Source of the DNA: Spirochaeta africana DSM 8902
GTDB taxonomy: Bacteria > Spirochaetota > Spirochaetia > DSM-27196 > DSM-8902
NCBI RefSeq assembly: GCF_000242595.2
Contig: NC_017098.1
Location: 1,426,001-1,490,000, forward strand
DNA length: 64,000 bases
Direction of reading: 5' to 3'
In this document: positions 17,161-25,802 of the stretch, piece after piece
How positions within the stretch are numbered: the first letter of the stretch is position 1
Layout: each line of letters opens with the position of its first letter
Notes under the pieces: generated by a model
Database searches by the model: none
Told to the model about the DNA's origin: nothing
Seen by the model: only the letters and a program-made list of their open reading frames with translations
Translations under genes and position numbers: made by a program

Positions 17161-17922
17161 TTACTCGATTTGCTGCCTGGCAGAGCGTGCTGCAAACAGC
17201 AGTGCACCTGCCGCCAGTATCGCGAGCAGTATGATGCCGTTTTGCAGGGGATGCCGATCGGGCCCGCCATTTATCATGTAGCGGAGGGCCTCCATGAGAT
17301 AGGTAACCGGGTTGCCACGGGCAACAGTGCGCAGCCAGGAAGAGGTGATCATCTCCAGCGGCATGAAGGTTGTGCTGAGAAACAACAGCGGGAATACTGC
17401 CGTGGTAACCAGGCGGGCTCCATCGGCACTGCCGGTTCGCAGCATGACACCAGCCGACAGGGCCGAGAGGAATATCCCCCACAGCAGGCTTATTCCGAGT
17501 ATTCCCAGCAGGGAAAGCCAGCCAAATGCCAATGGCATCCCGGCAATAACAGCGGCGGAGGTAAGAATTGCCGCACCAAGAACCGCCGCAGCTGCGTCGG
17601 CGGCTACCGCTGCAATCCCGACTGCCCATAACGGGGACGGGCTCAGCACCAATCGGCGAAAGTAGCCACTCTGCATATCCCGGTGAAGTGACTGACCGGC
17701 ACCTGCCGCGGAGCCCATCGCCAGGGAGACTATGCTCATGGGGAAGATAAATCCCAGATACCCTCCGGGACCAAAATCTGCCAGGGCTGCTACACCGCCG
17801 ATACCGGCATGGTAGACTACCAGGAAGAACAGGCTCATCGCCAGTCCTCCCAGAAAACCGCCGGGACGGCGGTACAATCCTCTGATAGCTCGTGCTGAAA
17901 GCAGTACAACCGGGGTACTCAT
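17161..17922 (-). CDS. ABC-2 type transporter permease
   Basis: 253 residues with six hydrophobic segments and the ABC-2 membrane pattern (a cytoplasmic N-terminus with ARAIRGLYRRP, and a final segment near 225-243). The start overlaps the ATPase stop by 4 nt (ATGA), so translation is coupled. With the adjacent ATPase it forms a drug- or lipid-type exporter of the daunorubicin/DrrB class. The exported substrate cannot be read from sequence. A double MerR regulator and an MFS carrier upstream suggest a drug-response role. Confidence 0.88.
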   Translation of the reverse strand: MSTPVVLLSARAIRGLYRRPGGFLGGLAMSLFFLVVYHAGIGGVAALADFGPGGYLGFIFPMSIVSLAMGSAAGAGQSLHRDMQSGYFRRLVLSPSPLWAVGIAAVAADAAAAVLGAAILTSAAVIAGMPLAFGWLSLLGILGISLLWGIFLSALSAGVMLRTGSADGARLVTTAVFPLLFLSTTFMPLEMITSSWLRTVARGNPVTYLMEALRYMINGGPDRHPLQNGIILLAILAAGALLFAARSARQQIE

Positions 17923-18692
17923 TGCAGACCTCCTTGTTCTATTGAATGACGATGCTGCCGGATAAATGTCAGATAGCTGTTCTCAAGGGACTCAGTGGAA
18001 TCCGGATGCATGTGCTTTTTGAATTCTCCGGTACAGCCTTGATAGCCGGATATTCCATCAACGAGCAGGATCATCTGCGCAGCATGCCGATCGACCTCCT
18101 CCAGGTACTGGGTGGTCAACAGTACCGTGCCCTGCTGCTGACGGACGAAGCCATCGATCGCCTGCCAGAATTCCTGCCGTACCTCCGGATCCATTCCTAC
18201 GGTGGGTTCATCCAGGATAAGCAGCTGAGGGCGGTGTATCAGAGCCAGTGCACAGTGGAGCTTGCGCCTGGTGCCTCCGGAGAGGTTCCGTGCAGGTTTT
18301 TCCAGATGGGACTGCAGCTGAAACAGCTCGACCAGTTCCTCGATGCGGTGGTGTGCGGTGGCTCGGGACATACGATACAGTCTGGATTGAAACCACAGGT
18401 GCTGCAGGGCCGTTTCATCCGGGTCCAGATCGTTATCCTGTCCGGCCACCCCGATCAGGGTGGCCAGATCCCTGGACCCTGGCTGGATCCGCCGTTCCTG
18501 GATCAGGACCTCGCCCCGGTCGGGCGTACAGAGTCCGCACACGGACCGTACCAGTGTGGACTTTCCGGCGCCATTCGGTCCGAGTACTGCGGTGGTACAG
18601 TTGCGTGCAACCTGCATCGACAGACCGGACAACGCCTCGGTTCCGTTGCGATAGGTCTTGTACAGATTCCTGATCTCTATCGCTGGTGTCAT
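17919..18692 (-). CDS. ABC transporter ATP-binding protein (ABC-2 exporter)
   Basis: 257 residues. Walker A GPNGAGKST is at about 38-46, the signature reads LSGGTRRK, and Walker B is LLILDEPTVGMDP. The family resembles DrrA/CcmA-type exporter ATPases. AGGAGG lies upstream of the ATG. It is the first gene of the two-gene exporter and starts 79 bp after the MerR gene on the same strand. The signature has TRR instead of the common QQR, also seen in DrrA relatives. Confidence 0.93.
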   Translation of the reverse strand: MTPAIEIRNLYKTYRNGTEALSGLSMQVARNCTTAVLGPNGAGKSTLVRSVCGLCTPDRGEVLIQERRIQPGSRDLATLIGVAGQDNDLDPDETALQHLWFQSRLYRMSRATAHHRIEELVELFQLQSHLEKPARNLSGGTRRKLHCALALIHRPQLLILDEPTVGMDPEVRQEFWQAIDGFVRQQQGTVLLTTQYLEEVDRHAAQMILLVDGISGYQGCTGEFKKHMHPDSTESLENSYLTFIRQHRHSIEQGGLQ

Positions 18693-18771
18693 GCGTGCCT
18701 CCTTGCAAAAGCTTTTGGTGCAGTGTACCTGGTGGGTGCAAAATAGGAGGTATGCGGGGTTATTGGAGAAA

Positions 18772-19662
18772 TTAGTTCAGCGAGGCGAGCTCTGCTGCCA
18801 GATCCTGCAGGTGGACACAGGCGGAGATGGCATCGGCCAGAGAGCTGATCCAGCGGTCCCGGGGAAAGGCGGGAAACAACTCCTGTTCGGCTGCCTCGGG
18901 GGAGTCAAGCAGAAACCGGATCCGGGTCTCCCCGGGGCTGCACTTATCGGTGCTGCATCCATCGGGGCTGTACCCATTCTGCTGCAGGGTCCGCAGCATG
19001 CGACGTATCGCAGTTATACTGTAGCCTGCGGTACGACACCAGCGGATCACCAGCAGACAGGCAATCTGATCAGGGAACAGTATTCGGTGACCGTACTGAT
19101 CCCGTTCCAGCTGCAGCATGCCGTTGCGGTCCCAGTTACGTATCCGGTGCGGGCTGATGTCACATAGTCGGGCGGCTGCAGTCACCTTTACCCCTCGTGA
19201 TGGTATCGTGCTGTCGACGGCTGAGGGGGTGCATGCTGCAGGGGCGCCTGCTTGGGACGAGCATGCTGGAGGCGAGCCGGCTGGAGGGGCGCCGACTGGA
19301 GGGGCGCCGCCCAGCCAGGCGTCTATAATCCGGATAGCTCGATGTGCCAGGTCGCTTTCTCGCCGCAGCAGCAGCTGCAATTCATACACCTGCTGCCGCA
19401 GGATATGGTAATTAGCGCTTCGCAGATGATGAATACAACAGAAGCAATAATCGCGGATGGGGCCGTACATCCAGTGGATTTTGAAAAGATGTCGCAGAAA
19501 ATGTACCTGCAGCTGCTGTTCCGGATAGAACATCCGCTGTCCGCCCGGGGTGCGTGGTACCGGCATAATATAGCCGGCAGACTCGTACCAGCGCAGGGTG
19601 TTCGGATGAATCTGCAGGCGGCGTGCCAGGGTATCCGTACCGATCCAGGGTTTAGCGCGCAT
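18772..19662 (-). CDS. MerR-type regulator with two helix-turn-helix domains
   Basis: 296 residues with two MerR-like winged helices: residues 6-55 (LARRLQIHPNTLRWYESAGYI) and about 153-215 (AARLCDISPHRIRNWDRNGML). Between them lie a C-F-C-C-I-H-H cluster (C73, C75, C76, H78, H79) and a Pro/Ala/Gly/Cys-rich linker at about 118-146 encoded by tandem 15-bp repeats. The first domain has the classic RWYESAGY turn. It overlaps the MFS gene's 3' end by 11 nt and precedes the ABC exporter, so it probably controls one or both. The effector is unknown; the cysteines allow metal or redox sensing. Confidence 0.8.
   Translation of the reverse strand: MRAKPWIGTDTLARRLQIHPNTLRWYESAGYIMPVPRTPGGQRMFYPEQQLQVHFLRHLFKIHWMYGPIRDYCFCCIHHLRSANYHILRQQVYELQLLLRRESDLAHRAIRIIDAWLGGAPPVGAPPAGSPPACSSQAGAPAACTPSAVDSTIPSRGVKVTAAARLCDISPHRIRNWDRNGMLQLERDQYGHRILFPDQIACLLVIRWCRTAGYSITAIRRMLRTLQQNGYSPDGCSTDKCSPGETRIRFLLDSPEAAEQELFPAFPRDRWISSLADAISACVHLQDLAAELASLN
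19265..19309. repeat. Three tandem 15-bp repeats inside the MerR-type gene
   Basis: Copies at 19265-19279, 19280-19294 and 19295-19309 share GGAGGSGMGCCG-like sequence, the last two differing at one base. They encode the repeated linker unit G-A/S-P-P-A/V on the minus strand. The repeats are in frame, so copy-number change would alter linker length only. Confidence 0.8.
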
Positions 19663-20860
19663 GACGAAACACCGTTGTTATCCCGATACCGCTAAGGTAG
19701 ATGCTGGCTGCAGTCGCCGTAATGATCGCGCCGCTCAGGAAGATTGCCGGCAAGCCAAAGCTGCTGGCCGCCCAGCCGAATGCCAGACCAACAATAATCC
19801 CGAAACCGGTATATACGAACGATACAACGGAACTGATTGTCGCGCGACCCTCGGACTGAATAACATGTTGTACCCGGCCGGACACAACTACCTCGGCAGC
19901 TGCCATGGCGCCAAAGTAGAGAAAGTAGAGCGGGAGTACAACCACCGAAGCTGGGGCCTGCAGTCCACCCAGTACAATACCGCCGCTGAGCAGCAGAGCT
20001 GCCGCCAGACTCCACAGCGCCAGGCGAGGCGGTCGCGAAACAGACACCCACTGCTCCAGCCAGTCTGCTGCCCAGGCTCCCACCCCCTCGGACAGGAATC
20101 GTATGGTGCCCCATATTCCGACGGCGGCCAGCGGTACTCCCCGGTAGGCTGCGTAGAGAAAATCATACTCATCGAGAATCCCGTATACTGCGGTAACCAG
20201 ACTGCCGAACACCACGTAGGACAGCAGCCCGGGGATCTGCATTGCGGCCATCAGCTGCTGGCGTATGATGCCGAGGCGGGATCGCACATCCGGGTGAACA
20301 TGACTGCTGTGCTGCTTCTCCGGTATACACACGGCAGCAGCGGCGGAAATCAGCATCGACAGACTGGATACCAGCAGTACTGCAGTCGTAGAAACACTGA
20401 ACAGTACCGCGCCTGTCAGTACCGAGAGGACAATCCCGGCTCGGGAAGCCAGAGTACCCCTGCCGGCCAGTCTGATGTACTGCTGCTGATCCCCCGTCGC
20501 CCGCAGGGCATCATAGAGCAATGCATCTGCTGTGCCGGTGGTGATTGCTTCCTGGCAGCCCCACAGCACAAATCCCAGCATGAATCCGCTGAATACCGGG
20601 AAATACATCCAGACCAGAAAGGCGGCGGCCTTCATTACCATACCCGCCGCTATGCTGAGGCGGCGGCTGCTCAGATCCGCCAGGATCCCGGATGGGATCT
20701 CCATAACGAGCATAGCCGCTGCCCACCCGGCCAGCAGTACGGCGATAGCCTGGTAATCAAGCCCGGTCTGCTGGAAGTAGATTACATAGACCGGATATAC
20801 CAGGGCAAAATCCTGGAAAAACCGATACAGGAGATAGGGACGGATTACCGCGCGGTGCAT
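19652..20860 (-). CDS. MFS transporter
   Basis: 402 residues with about twelve hydrophobic segments. The usual MFS loop 2-3 pattern is present (EIPSGILADLSSRR). It looks like a drug/small-molecule efflux carrier of the FsrB/tetracycline-type branch; the substrate is unknown. The ATG at 20860 was chosen because transmembrane segment 1 follows at a normal distance and TATACT lies exactly 7 nt upstream. An earlier in-frame start would overlap the divergent gene. It is the first gene of a probable MFS-MerR-ABC transcription unit. Confidence 0.85.
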   Translation of the reverse strand: MHRAVIRPYLLYRFFQDFALVYPVYVIYFQQTGLDYQAIAVLLAGWAAAMLVMEIPSGILADLSSRRLSIAAGMVMKAAAFLVWMYFPVFSGFMLGFVLWGCQEAITTGTADALLYDALRATGDQQQYIRLAGRGTLASRAGIVLSVLTGAVLFSVSTTAVLLVSSLSMLISAAAAVCIPEKQHSSHVHPDVRSRLGIIRQQLMAAMQIPGLLSYVVFGSLVTAVYGILDEYDFLYAAYRGVPLAAVGIWGTIRFLSEGVGAWAADWLEQWVSVSRPPRLALWSLAAALLLSGGIVLGGLQAPASVVVLPLYFLYFGAMAAAEVVVSGRVQHVIQSEGRATISSVVSFVYTGFGIIVGLAFGWAASSFGLPAIFLSGAIITATAASIYLSGIGITTVFRHAR

Positions 20861-20867
20861 GCATGGA

Positions 20868-20919
20868 AGTATAGAAAATGCGTCTGGCAGTGTACAGCCG
20901 AACCCTCTCGGCGTACACT
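20868..20919. promoter_or_regulatory. Back-to-back leaderless promoters sharing a palindromic -35
   Basis: The palindrome TGTACA (20891-20896) lies 17 bp from TATACT on the minus strand (20873-20868; 7 nt to the MFS ATG). It is also 17 bp from TACACT on the plus strand (20914-20919; 6 nt to the DUF3095 ATG). TGTACA matches TTGACA at 4 of 6 positions in both directions. Neither gene has a Shine-Dalgarno. The whole intergenic region is 65 bp. Confidence 0.6.
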
Positions 20920-20925
20920 GAGACC

Positions 20926-22101
20926 ATGGACTTGACTGAATATACACAGCTGACGCCTTTGCAGTCTTTCGAAGCTATTCTGGATGCCAGCGTGTACCAG
21001 GCAGTGCCGGACATGTGGGTAGTTATCGTTACCGATGTGGCAGACTCGACCAGGGCGGTGAGCAACGGCCTGTACAAGGAGGTCAATATTGCCGGTGCGG
21101 CAGCGATCTCTGCTGTCAGTAACCTTATCGGCAGTCTTGATTTCCCTTTCAGTTTTGGTGGTGACGGTGCGACTATCCTTCTGCCGCCAGCACTGGCGAC
21201 GCACGCATTGCCGGCCTTGGGGGAACTTCGAGCTCGGGTAGCGGCTGCTTTCGGGCTGGAACTCCGGGTTGGCAGTATTTCTGTGGGAGAGCTGCGAGGA
21301 TATGGTGCCGACCTGGGGGTTGCCCGGGTAGCGTTGGGCAACCGGGTTACCCAGGCGTCGTTCGAGGGCAGTGGGCTTGCTGTTGCAGAACAGCTGCTGA
21401 AGACGGGGCGGCTGGAACCTCTGGATGTTCCTCCCGGCAGCGCGGATATCAGTGGGTTCAGCTGCCGCTGGCGAGATGTGCCCTCGGCAGCCGGAGAAAC
21501 ATTGGCGATAATCATCATGCCGCTGGGGGATGCTCCGGCAGGGCGCATGGGTACCCTGCGCAAGACCTGGCGGTTGATAGAGTCGGTAGCAGGTGCCAAT
21601 GAACTCCATCCGGTGCGCAATGGGACTCAGCGGATGATTCATCGCCAGCGGGAGATAAATCGGGAAGCCAGGCTGTATGCCGGCCGCAGGAGGGGGATGC
21701 GGGTCTTCCTGCAGCGGCTGAGTATACGCTTTCAGTTGTTTGTGGTTGGCATCGCTCTCGGCCTGCACCTCCCGCTGCAACAGCATGGGAAAGACCTGTC
21801 CAGGGTTACTGCAGACAATATAATCCACGCAGATTTCCGGAAATACGATGGACAGTTGAAGCTGGTAGTCTCATGCAGCACTGCTCAGCGAGAACAGCTG
21901 CTGCAGCAGCTGGGTGAAATGGAAGACCAGGGGCAGTTGGTATACGGACATCATATCTCCGACAGGGCAGTAATGACCTGCCTGATCCACACCAGATCAG
22001 AACAGGAGATACATTTTATCGATGGGGCAGACGGGGGATATACCCAGGCTGCCGCAGAGATCAAGCGTAAATCGGGGGTTCAGCAGCCCGCGGACATCTG
22101 A
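20926..22101 (+). CDS. DUF3095 (adenylate cyclase-like) protein
   Basis: 391 residues. The N-terminal half has a cyclase-fold pattern (VIVTDVADSTRAV, then FSFGGDGATILLP) and NRVTQASFEGSGLA, features I associate with DUF3095. A basic segment at about 235-270 joins it to a second domain (250-385). No signal peptide is present, so it is cytoplasmic. Whether it makes a nucleotide is unknown: the first metal Asp (TDVADST) and a second acidic site (GGDG) are present, so activity is possible. The ATG at 20926 is supported by the upstream -10 TACACT at leaderless distance. Confidence 0.75.
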   Translation: MDLTEYTQLTPLQSFEAILDASVYQAVPDMWVVIVTDVADSTRAVSNGLYKEVNIAGAAAISAVSNLIGSLDFPFSFGGDGATILLPPALATHALPALGELRARVAAAFGLELRVGSISVGELRGYGADLGVARVALGNRVTQASFEGSGLAVAEQLLKTGRLEPLDVPPGSADISGFSCRWRDVPSAAGETLAIIIMPLGDAPAGRMGTLRKTWRLIESVAGANELHPVRNGTQRMIHRQREINREARLYAGRRRGMRVFLQRLSIRFQLFVVGIALGLHLPLQQHGKDLSRVTADNIIHADFRKYDGQLKLVVSCSTAQREQLLQQLGEMEDQGQLVYGHHISDRAVMTCLIHTRSEQEIHFIDGADGGYTQAAAEIKRKSGVQQPADI

Positions 22102-22119
22102 CCGCAGGGTATTTAAGTG

Positions 22120-22148
22120 TTGTGCGCGGTCGGCGTTTCCGGTATGCT
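22120..22148 (+). promoter_or_regulatory. Promoter of the DAHP synthase gene, leaderless type
   Basis: TTGTGC (22120-22125), 17 bp, TATGCT (22143-22148), 7 nt, then the ATG at 22156. No Shine-Dalgarno. Confidence 0.5.
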
Positions 22149-22155
22149 TGCGGCT

Positions 22156-23256
22156 ATGGTACGGACAGAGAACTTACGCATTGCCGGTATGGATAAACTT
22201 GTTTCGCCCCGTGAACTGGTGGCGGAATATCCGCTGACCGAGACGGCCTGCGACACGGTAACCCGTGGGCGCACCGAGGTCGAACGCATCCTTTCCGGTC
22301 AGGATGATCGCATGCTGGCCATTGTCGGCCCATGTTCAGTGCATGATCCCGCAGCGGGGCTGGAGTATGCAGAGCGCCTGGCGAAAATCAAGGACAAAGT
22401 GCAGGACGATATAGCGGTCGTCATGCGGGTGTACTTTGAAAAGCCCAGAACCAAGCTGGGGTGGCGCGGGCTGATTATTGATCCCCACCTGAACGGGAGT
22501 TATGATATCCAGGAGGGGTTGCGGCAGGCGCGGGCCTTTCTGCTGCAGGTGAACGAGCTGGGGATTCCGGCCGGATCCGAAGCGCTTGATCCCATTGTGC
22601 CACAGTATATCTCTGATCTGCTCAGCTGGGTCTCGATTGGCGCCCGTACTACCGAAAGCCAGACCCACCGCGAGATGGCCAGCGGGTTGTCGATGCCGGT
22701 CGGATTCAAGAACGGTACCGACGGCGGGATTGATGCTGCGGTAAATGCCATGGCCAGCTGCTTTGCCCCTCACAGCTTTATTGGTATTGATGAAGACGGG
22801 CATACCTGTGTGCTGCGAACCACCGGTAACAGCGCAGCCCATGTAATCCTGCGTGGCGGGCGTTCCGGCCCGAACTATCATGAAGAGGATGTAGAGGACG
22901 CTCGCGCGATGCTGCGCACCGCCGGTCTTCCCGAGGCGGTAGTCGTGGACTGCAGTCACGGCAACAGCCGCAAGGATCACACCAGGCAGAGTAGTGTGCT
23001 CGAGTCGGTGGTTCGCCAGCGGGTTGTCGGCAACACCGCTATCAAGGGCTTTATGCTGGAAAGCTTTCTGAAAGCCGGCAACCAGCCGCTCAGCTCACCG
23101 CAGGAGCTTGAGTACGGGCTGTCGATAACCGATAAATGCATCGACATAGAGGCGACCGAGGAGCTGCTGTGCGGGGCGCAGGAGATGCTGCAGGTACAGC
23201 GTGACCCGGTAGTCGGCAAATTCCATCTGCCAATTCGAGGGAGGGTACAGGCATGA
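22156..23256 (+). CDS. 3-deoxy-7-phosphoheptulonate synthase (DAHP synthase, AroF/G/H type)
   Basis: 366 residues. The enzyme joins phosphoenolpyruvate and erythrose 4-phosphate in the first step of aromatic amino-acid synthesis. Family landmarks include VGPCSVHDP (about 55-63), VYFEKPRTKLGW, GARTTESQTHREMASG, GFKNGTDG and DCSHGNSRKDHTRQ. Its length and N-terminus match the class I-alpha E. coli AroG type, which is usually feedback-inhibited. The isozyme letter cannot be set. The ATG at 22156 gives the family-typical MVRTENLRI start; earlier GTG and ATG codons are less likely. The next gene overlaps its stop by 4 nt. Confidence 0.93.
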   Translation: MVRTENLRIAGMDKLVSPRELVAEYPLTETACDTVTRGRTEVERILSGQDDRMLAIVGPCSVHDPAAGLEYAERLAKIKDKVQDDIAVVMRVYFEKPRTKLGWRGLIIDPHLNGSYDIQEGLRQARAFLLQVNELGIPAGSEALDPIVPQYISDLLSWVSIGARTTESQTHREMASGLSMPVGFKNGTDGGIDAAVNAMASCFAPHSFIGIDEDGHTCVLRTTGNSAAHVILRGGRSGPNYHEEDVEDARAMLRTAGLPEAVVVDCSHGNSRKDHTRQSSVLESVVRQRVVGNTAIKGFMLESFLKAGNQPLSSPQELEYGLSITDKCIDIEATEELLCGAQEMLQVQRDPVVGKFHLPIRGRVQA

Positions 23257-23702
23257 GCAAGCGTTTGCCCCGTCGAGCCGGACTGATCCTGGCAGCAGGG
23301 GTTACGCTGCTGCTGGCAGGCTGCTCGACACGAATCGCCCGCATTCAGAGTGATCCGTCGGGATATGCCGGTCGTACCGTTACAGTACAGGGCACCGTTG
23401 ACCGGATATTCCCGCTGCCGGTCGGCGAGTATCGGGTTGGTATTCTGAGCGACGATACCGCTGCCATTCCGGTGCTGGTTTCCGGTGATTATCGTGCCGG
23501 TGATGCAGTCCGGCTGCGAGCCGAGGTTGTGGCTTTCTCGGCCGATGGCATCCGGGCATCACGGGACGAGTTTGAGCAGCGCATCGGTTCGGCACTTACT
23601 GCGGTGGGCGCCGACGGTGATGACCTGGCACGACGGGTAATGAATCTGCTGATCCCTCTGGCAGAAACCTTCGAGATTACCTATCTGCTGATAGAACAGT
23701 AA
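23253..23702 (+). CDS. Small lipoprotein with OB-fold-like domain
   Basis: 149 residues. The signal peptide ends in LLLAGC (lipobox, Cys24). The mature part alternates beta strands (GRTVTVQGTVDRIF, then AVRLRAEVVAF), similar to OB-fold or YgiW-like modules, followed by a helical C-terminus. Translation is coupled to DAHP synthase by an ATGA overlap. No functional link to aromatic synthesis is evident. The family is not recognised. Confidence 0.65.
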   Translation: MSKRLPRRAGLILAAGVTLLLAGCSTRIARIQSDPSGYAGRTVTVQGTVDRIFPLPVGEYRVGILSDDTAAIPVLVSGDYRAGDAVRLRAEVVAFSADGIRASRDEFEQRIGSALTAVGADGDDLARRVMNLLIPLAETFEITYLLIEQ

Positions 23703-23733
23703 GCCCGGCACGATTCAGTGCGGTCTACGGGGA

Positions 23734-23762
23734 TTGGTTTTTCGCCCGTACATCAGTATATT
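23734..23762 (+). promoter_or_regulatory. Promoter of the M23 lipoprotein gene, leaderless type
   Basis: TTGGTT (23734-23739), 17 bp, TATATT (23757-23762), 7 nt, then the ATG at 23770. No Shine-Dalgarno. Confidence 0.55.
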
Positions 23763-23769
23763 TTTCTTC

Positions 23770-25248
23770 ATGATGACGAAAGCAATCATAATTGGTCTGA
23801 CAGCTGCGGTGCTGATTGCCGGGTGTGCAACCGACGAGGTTATTCCCGAACGATTCGAGCCGGACGCCTCCTATCGCGAGTATCTGCGGGCAATGACCGA
23901 ACTGGGGATGAAGGACTCAAGAATCGGTGCTGCCTGGGCTGCGGCCGGGGAACCGGAATCTGCATCGCCGGTGCGAGCAGCAACCCCGTTTGAGGAACGC
24001 CGGTTTCTTGACCCGCGGGAACCGCAGGCCTTGTTTTACCTGGTCGAAGGGGTTCGCGGACATCGCCTTGATGTACACATCGACGGGCCAGCCGATGCCG
24101 GGTACTTTGTGGATGTATTCCGGCTGCCCGAGGAATATCGTCCTGCTGCCGCTGGCGGTGCACAGGATGAGCCGCACCCCTGGGCTGAAGGTCTGCACGA
24201 GGAAGCCGCCTCCGCCGGCGGAGTGCAGCATGGCAGCAGTCATGTGTACTTCGAGCCGCGCAGACACCGCTATTACCTGGTGCGAATCCAGCCGCGTGTA
24301 CTTGAGGGTGGGGAGTTCACCATTCAGATAATCGCCGATGCCGCACTTGCCTGGCCGGTTCCCGGTACCGACCATACCGCTATCTGGAGTCCCTTCGGGG
24401 CACCACGCGATGGGGGTGTTCGGGTACATCACGGAGTGGATATTTTTGCGCCGCGGCATACCCCGCTGGTATCAATCTCGGAAGAAAGTTACGTCAGACA
24501 GGTCGGGCAGCGTGATCGCGGGGGCAATGTTGTCAGCATGATCGATCGCAAGCGGGATCTGCTGCTGTATTATGCCCACCTCGAGGATCAGGAGGTCGAA
24601 CTGCAGGGGCAGACTATACCGGCCGGCACCGAGATCGGCACCATGGGAAATACCGGAAACGCGATAACCACCCCGCCGCATCTGCACATCGGCATCTACG
24701 AGGGCAGCTGGGGACGACCGGTTGATCCCTGGTATTTCCTTGTCGCGCTTGATACCGAGCCGGAAGCGCCAGCAGCCGCTCCGGTCGAGCTGGGCGAGTA
24801 TGTCCGGGTTGCAGCTGCTGGCAGCAGGCTGTATGCATATCCCGGACAATCCAGCAGTATCATACCCAGTCCGGCGGTCACCGATGGCCGCGGGGACGGC
24901 TTGCCGCCTGCCGCCTTTCCGCAGCGGGAGATCGCCTACGGCGAGGTTCGGCGCGACGGACTGAGTCCTGACACGGTACTGCAGCTGGTTGGCATTATGC
25001 ACAGCTATGCCAAGGTTCTGGCTCCCGACGGCATCCGGGGATACCTGCCGCTGTCGGCGGTTGCCTCTCTCGAAGGCGATAATGCAGGCTTTACCCTGGA
25101 TGATAACACCACCCTGTTTGAACGAATCGGCGGGAGTGTGGTGCCGGTAGCGGTTGCCGCGCAGGGCAGCCGGTTGCGCGACCTTGGCAGCTACGAAAAC
25201 TATCGTCTGGTACAGACCGAGGATGGGGTAACCGGATGGCTGCACTAA
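23770..25248 (+). CDS. M23 family metallopeptidase lipoprotein with SH3-like C-terminus
   Basis: 492 residues. The lipobox is LIAGC. The central M23 domain (about 205-325) shows the zinc ligands HHGVD and HLHIGIYEG. The family's GxxGNT turn (MGNTGNAITTPPHLH) is also present. Two SH3b-like segments follow (about 345-490, ending GYLPL and GVTGWLH). Such proteins cut or bind peptidoglycan cross-links at the outer or inner membrane. The start at 23770 (MMTKAIII) is set by the signal peptide and by the TATATT -10 placed 7 nt before it. The following LOG gene starts inside its last codons. Confidence 0.88.
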   Translation: MMTKAIIIGLTAAVLIAGCATDEVIPERFEPDASYREYLRAMTELGMKDSRIGAAWAAAGEPESASPVRAATPFEERRFLDPREPQALFYLVEGVRGHRLDVHIDGPADAGYFVDVFRLPEEYRPAAAGGAQDEPHPWAEGLHEEAASAGGVQHGSSHVYFEPRRHRYYLVRIQPRVLEGGEFTIQIIADAALAWPVPGTDHTAIWSPFGAPRDGGVRVHHGVDIFAPRHTPLVSISEESYVRQVGQRDRGGNVVSMIDRKRDLLLYYAHLEDQEVELQGQTIPAGTEIGTMGNTGNAITTPPHLHIGIYEGSWGRPVDPWYFLVALDTEPEAPAAAPVELGEYVRVAAAGSRLYAYPGQSSSIIPSPAVTDGRGDGLPPAAFPQREIAYGEVRRDGLSPDTVLQLVGIMHSYAKVLAPDGIRGYLPLSAVASLEGDNAGFTLDDNTTLFERIGGSVVPVAVAAQGSRLRDLGSYENYRLVQTEDGVTGWLH

Positions 25249-25802
25249 AGGTGGCAGTGTATTGCGGTTCGGCATCCGGCAGCCATGAAGGCTTTGCCAG
25301 GGAAGCCCGGCACCTGGGCCGCTGTCTGGCAGATGCAGGTATTGGTATGGTATATGGCGGTGCAGCAGTCGGGCTGATGGGTACGGTAGCAGATGCGGTG
25401 CTGGCAGCTGGCGGAGAAGTGGTCGGTGTTCTGCCCCAGCATCTGGCAGATCGGGAAATCGCCCATACCGGGCTCACCCGGCTGCAGATCGTGCCGGACA
25501 TGCACAGCCGCAAGGCCCTGATGGCGGAACTCAGCGATGCCTTTATCGCGCTGCCTGGCGGTTTTGGTACACTGGAAGAGCTGTTCGAGGTGCTGACCTG
25601 GGCAGCAATCGGTATGCACCGCAAGCCGGTCGGATTACTGAACAGCTGTGAATATTATACCCCGCTGCTGGATTTTCTGGGCCAATCCGGTCAGGCCGGG
25701 TTTATCCGGCCTGATGCTCTGGCACTGCTGCATTCCCATCACCAGCCGCAGGGCCTGCTGGCGGCCATGCGGCTGCAAAGGAATCCGGGCTACACGTTGT
25801 AG
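25236..25802 (+). CDS. LOG family protein (TIGR00730)
   Basis: 188 residues with a Rossmann-type fold. The signature PGGFGTLEELFEVLTW is complete, and the preceding MHSRKALM carries the conserved Arg and Met. LOG enzymes hydrolyse nucleoside monophosphates to ribose 5-phosphate and a free base. The cellular substrate in bacteria is often unclear. The start overlaps the M23 gene by 13 nt, and the end overlaps gnd, convergently, by 13 bp. Confidence 0.93.
   Translation: MAALKVAVYCGSASGSHEGFAREARHLGRCLADAGIGMVYGGAAVGLMGTVADAVLAAGGEVVGVLPQHLADREIAHTGLTRLQIVPDMHSRKALMAELSDAFIALPGGFGTLEELFEVLTWAAIGMHRKPVGLLNSCEYYTPLLDFLGQSGQAGFIRPDALALLHSHHQPQGLLAAMRLQRNPGYTL

Noticed and set aside
19661-20935. 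Plus-strand frame of about 420 codons opposite the MFS gene
   Set aside because: Antisense shadow; no hydrophobic segments and no known pattern, whereas the minus strand reads as a clear transporter.
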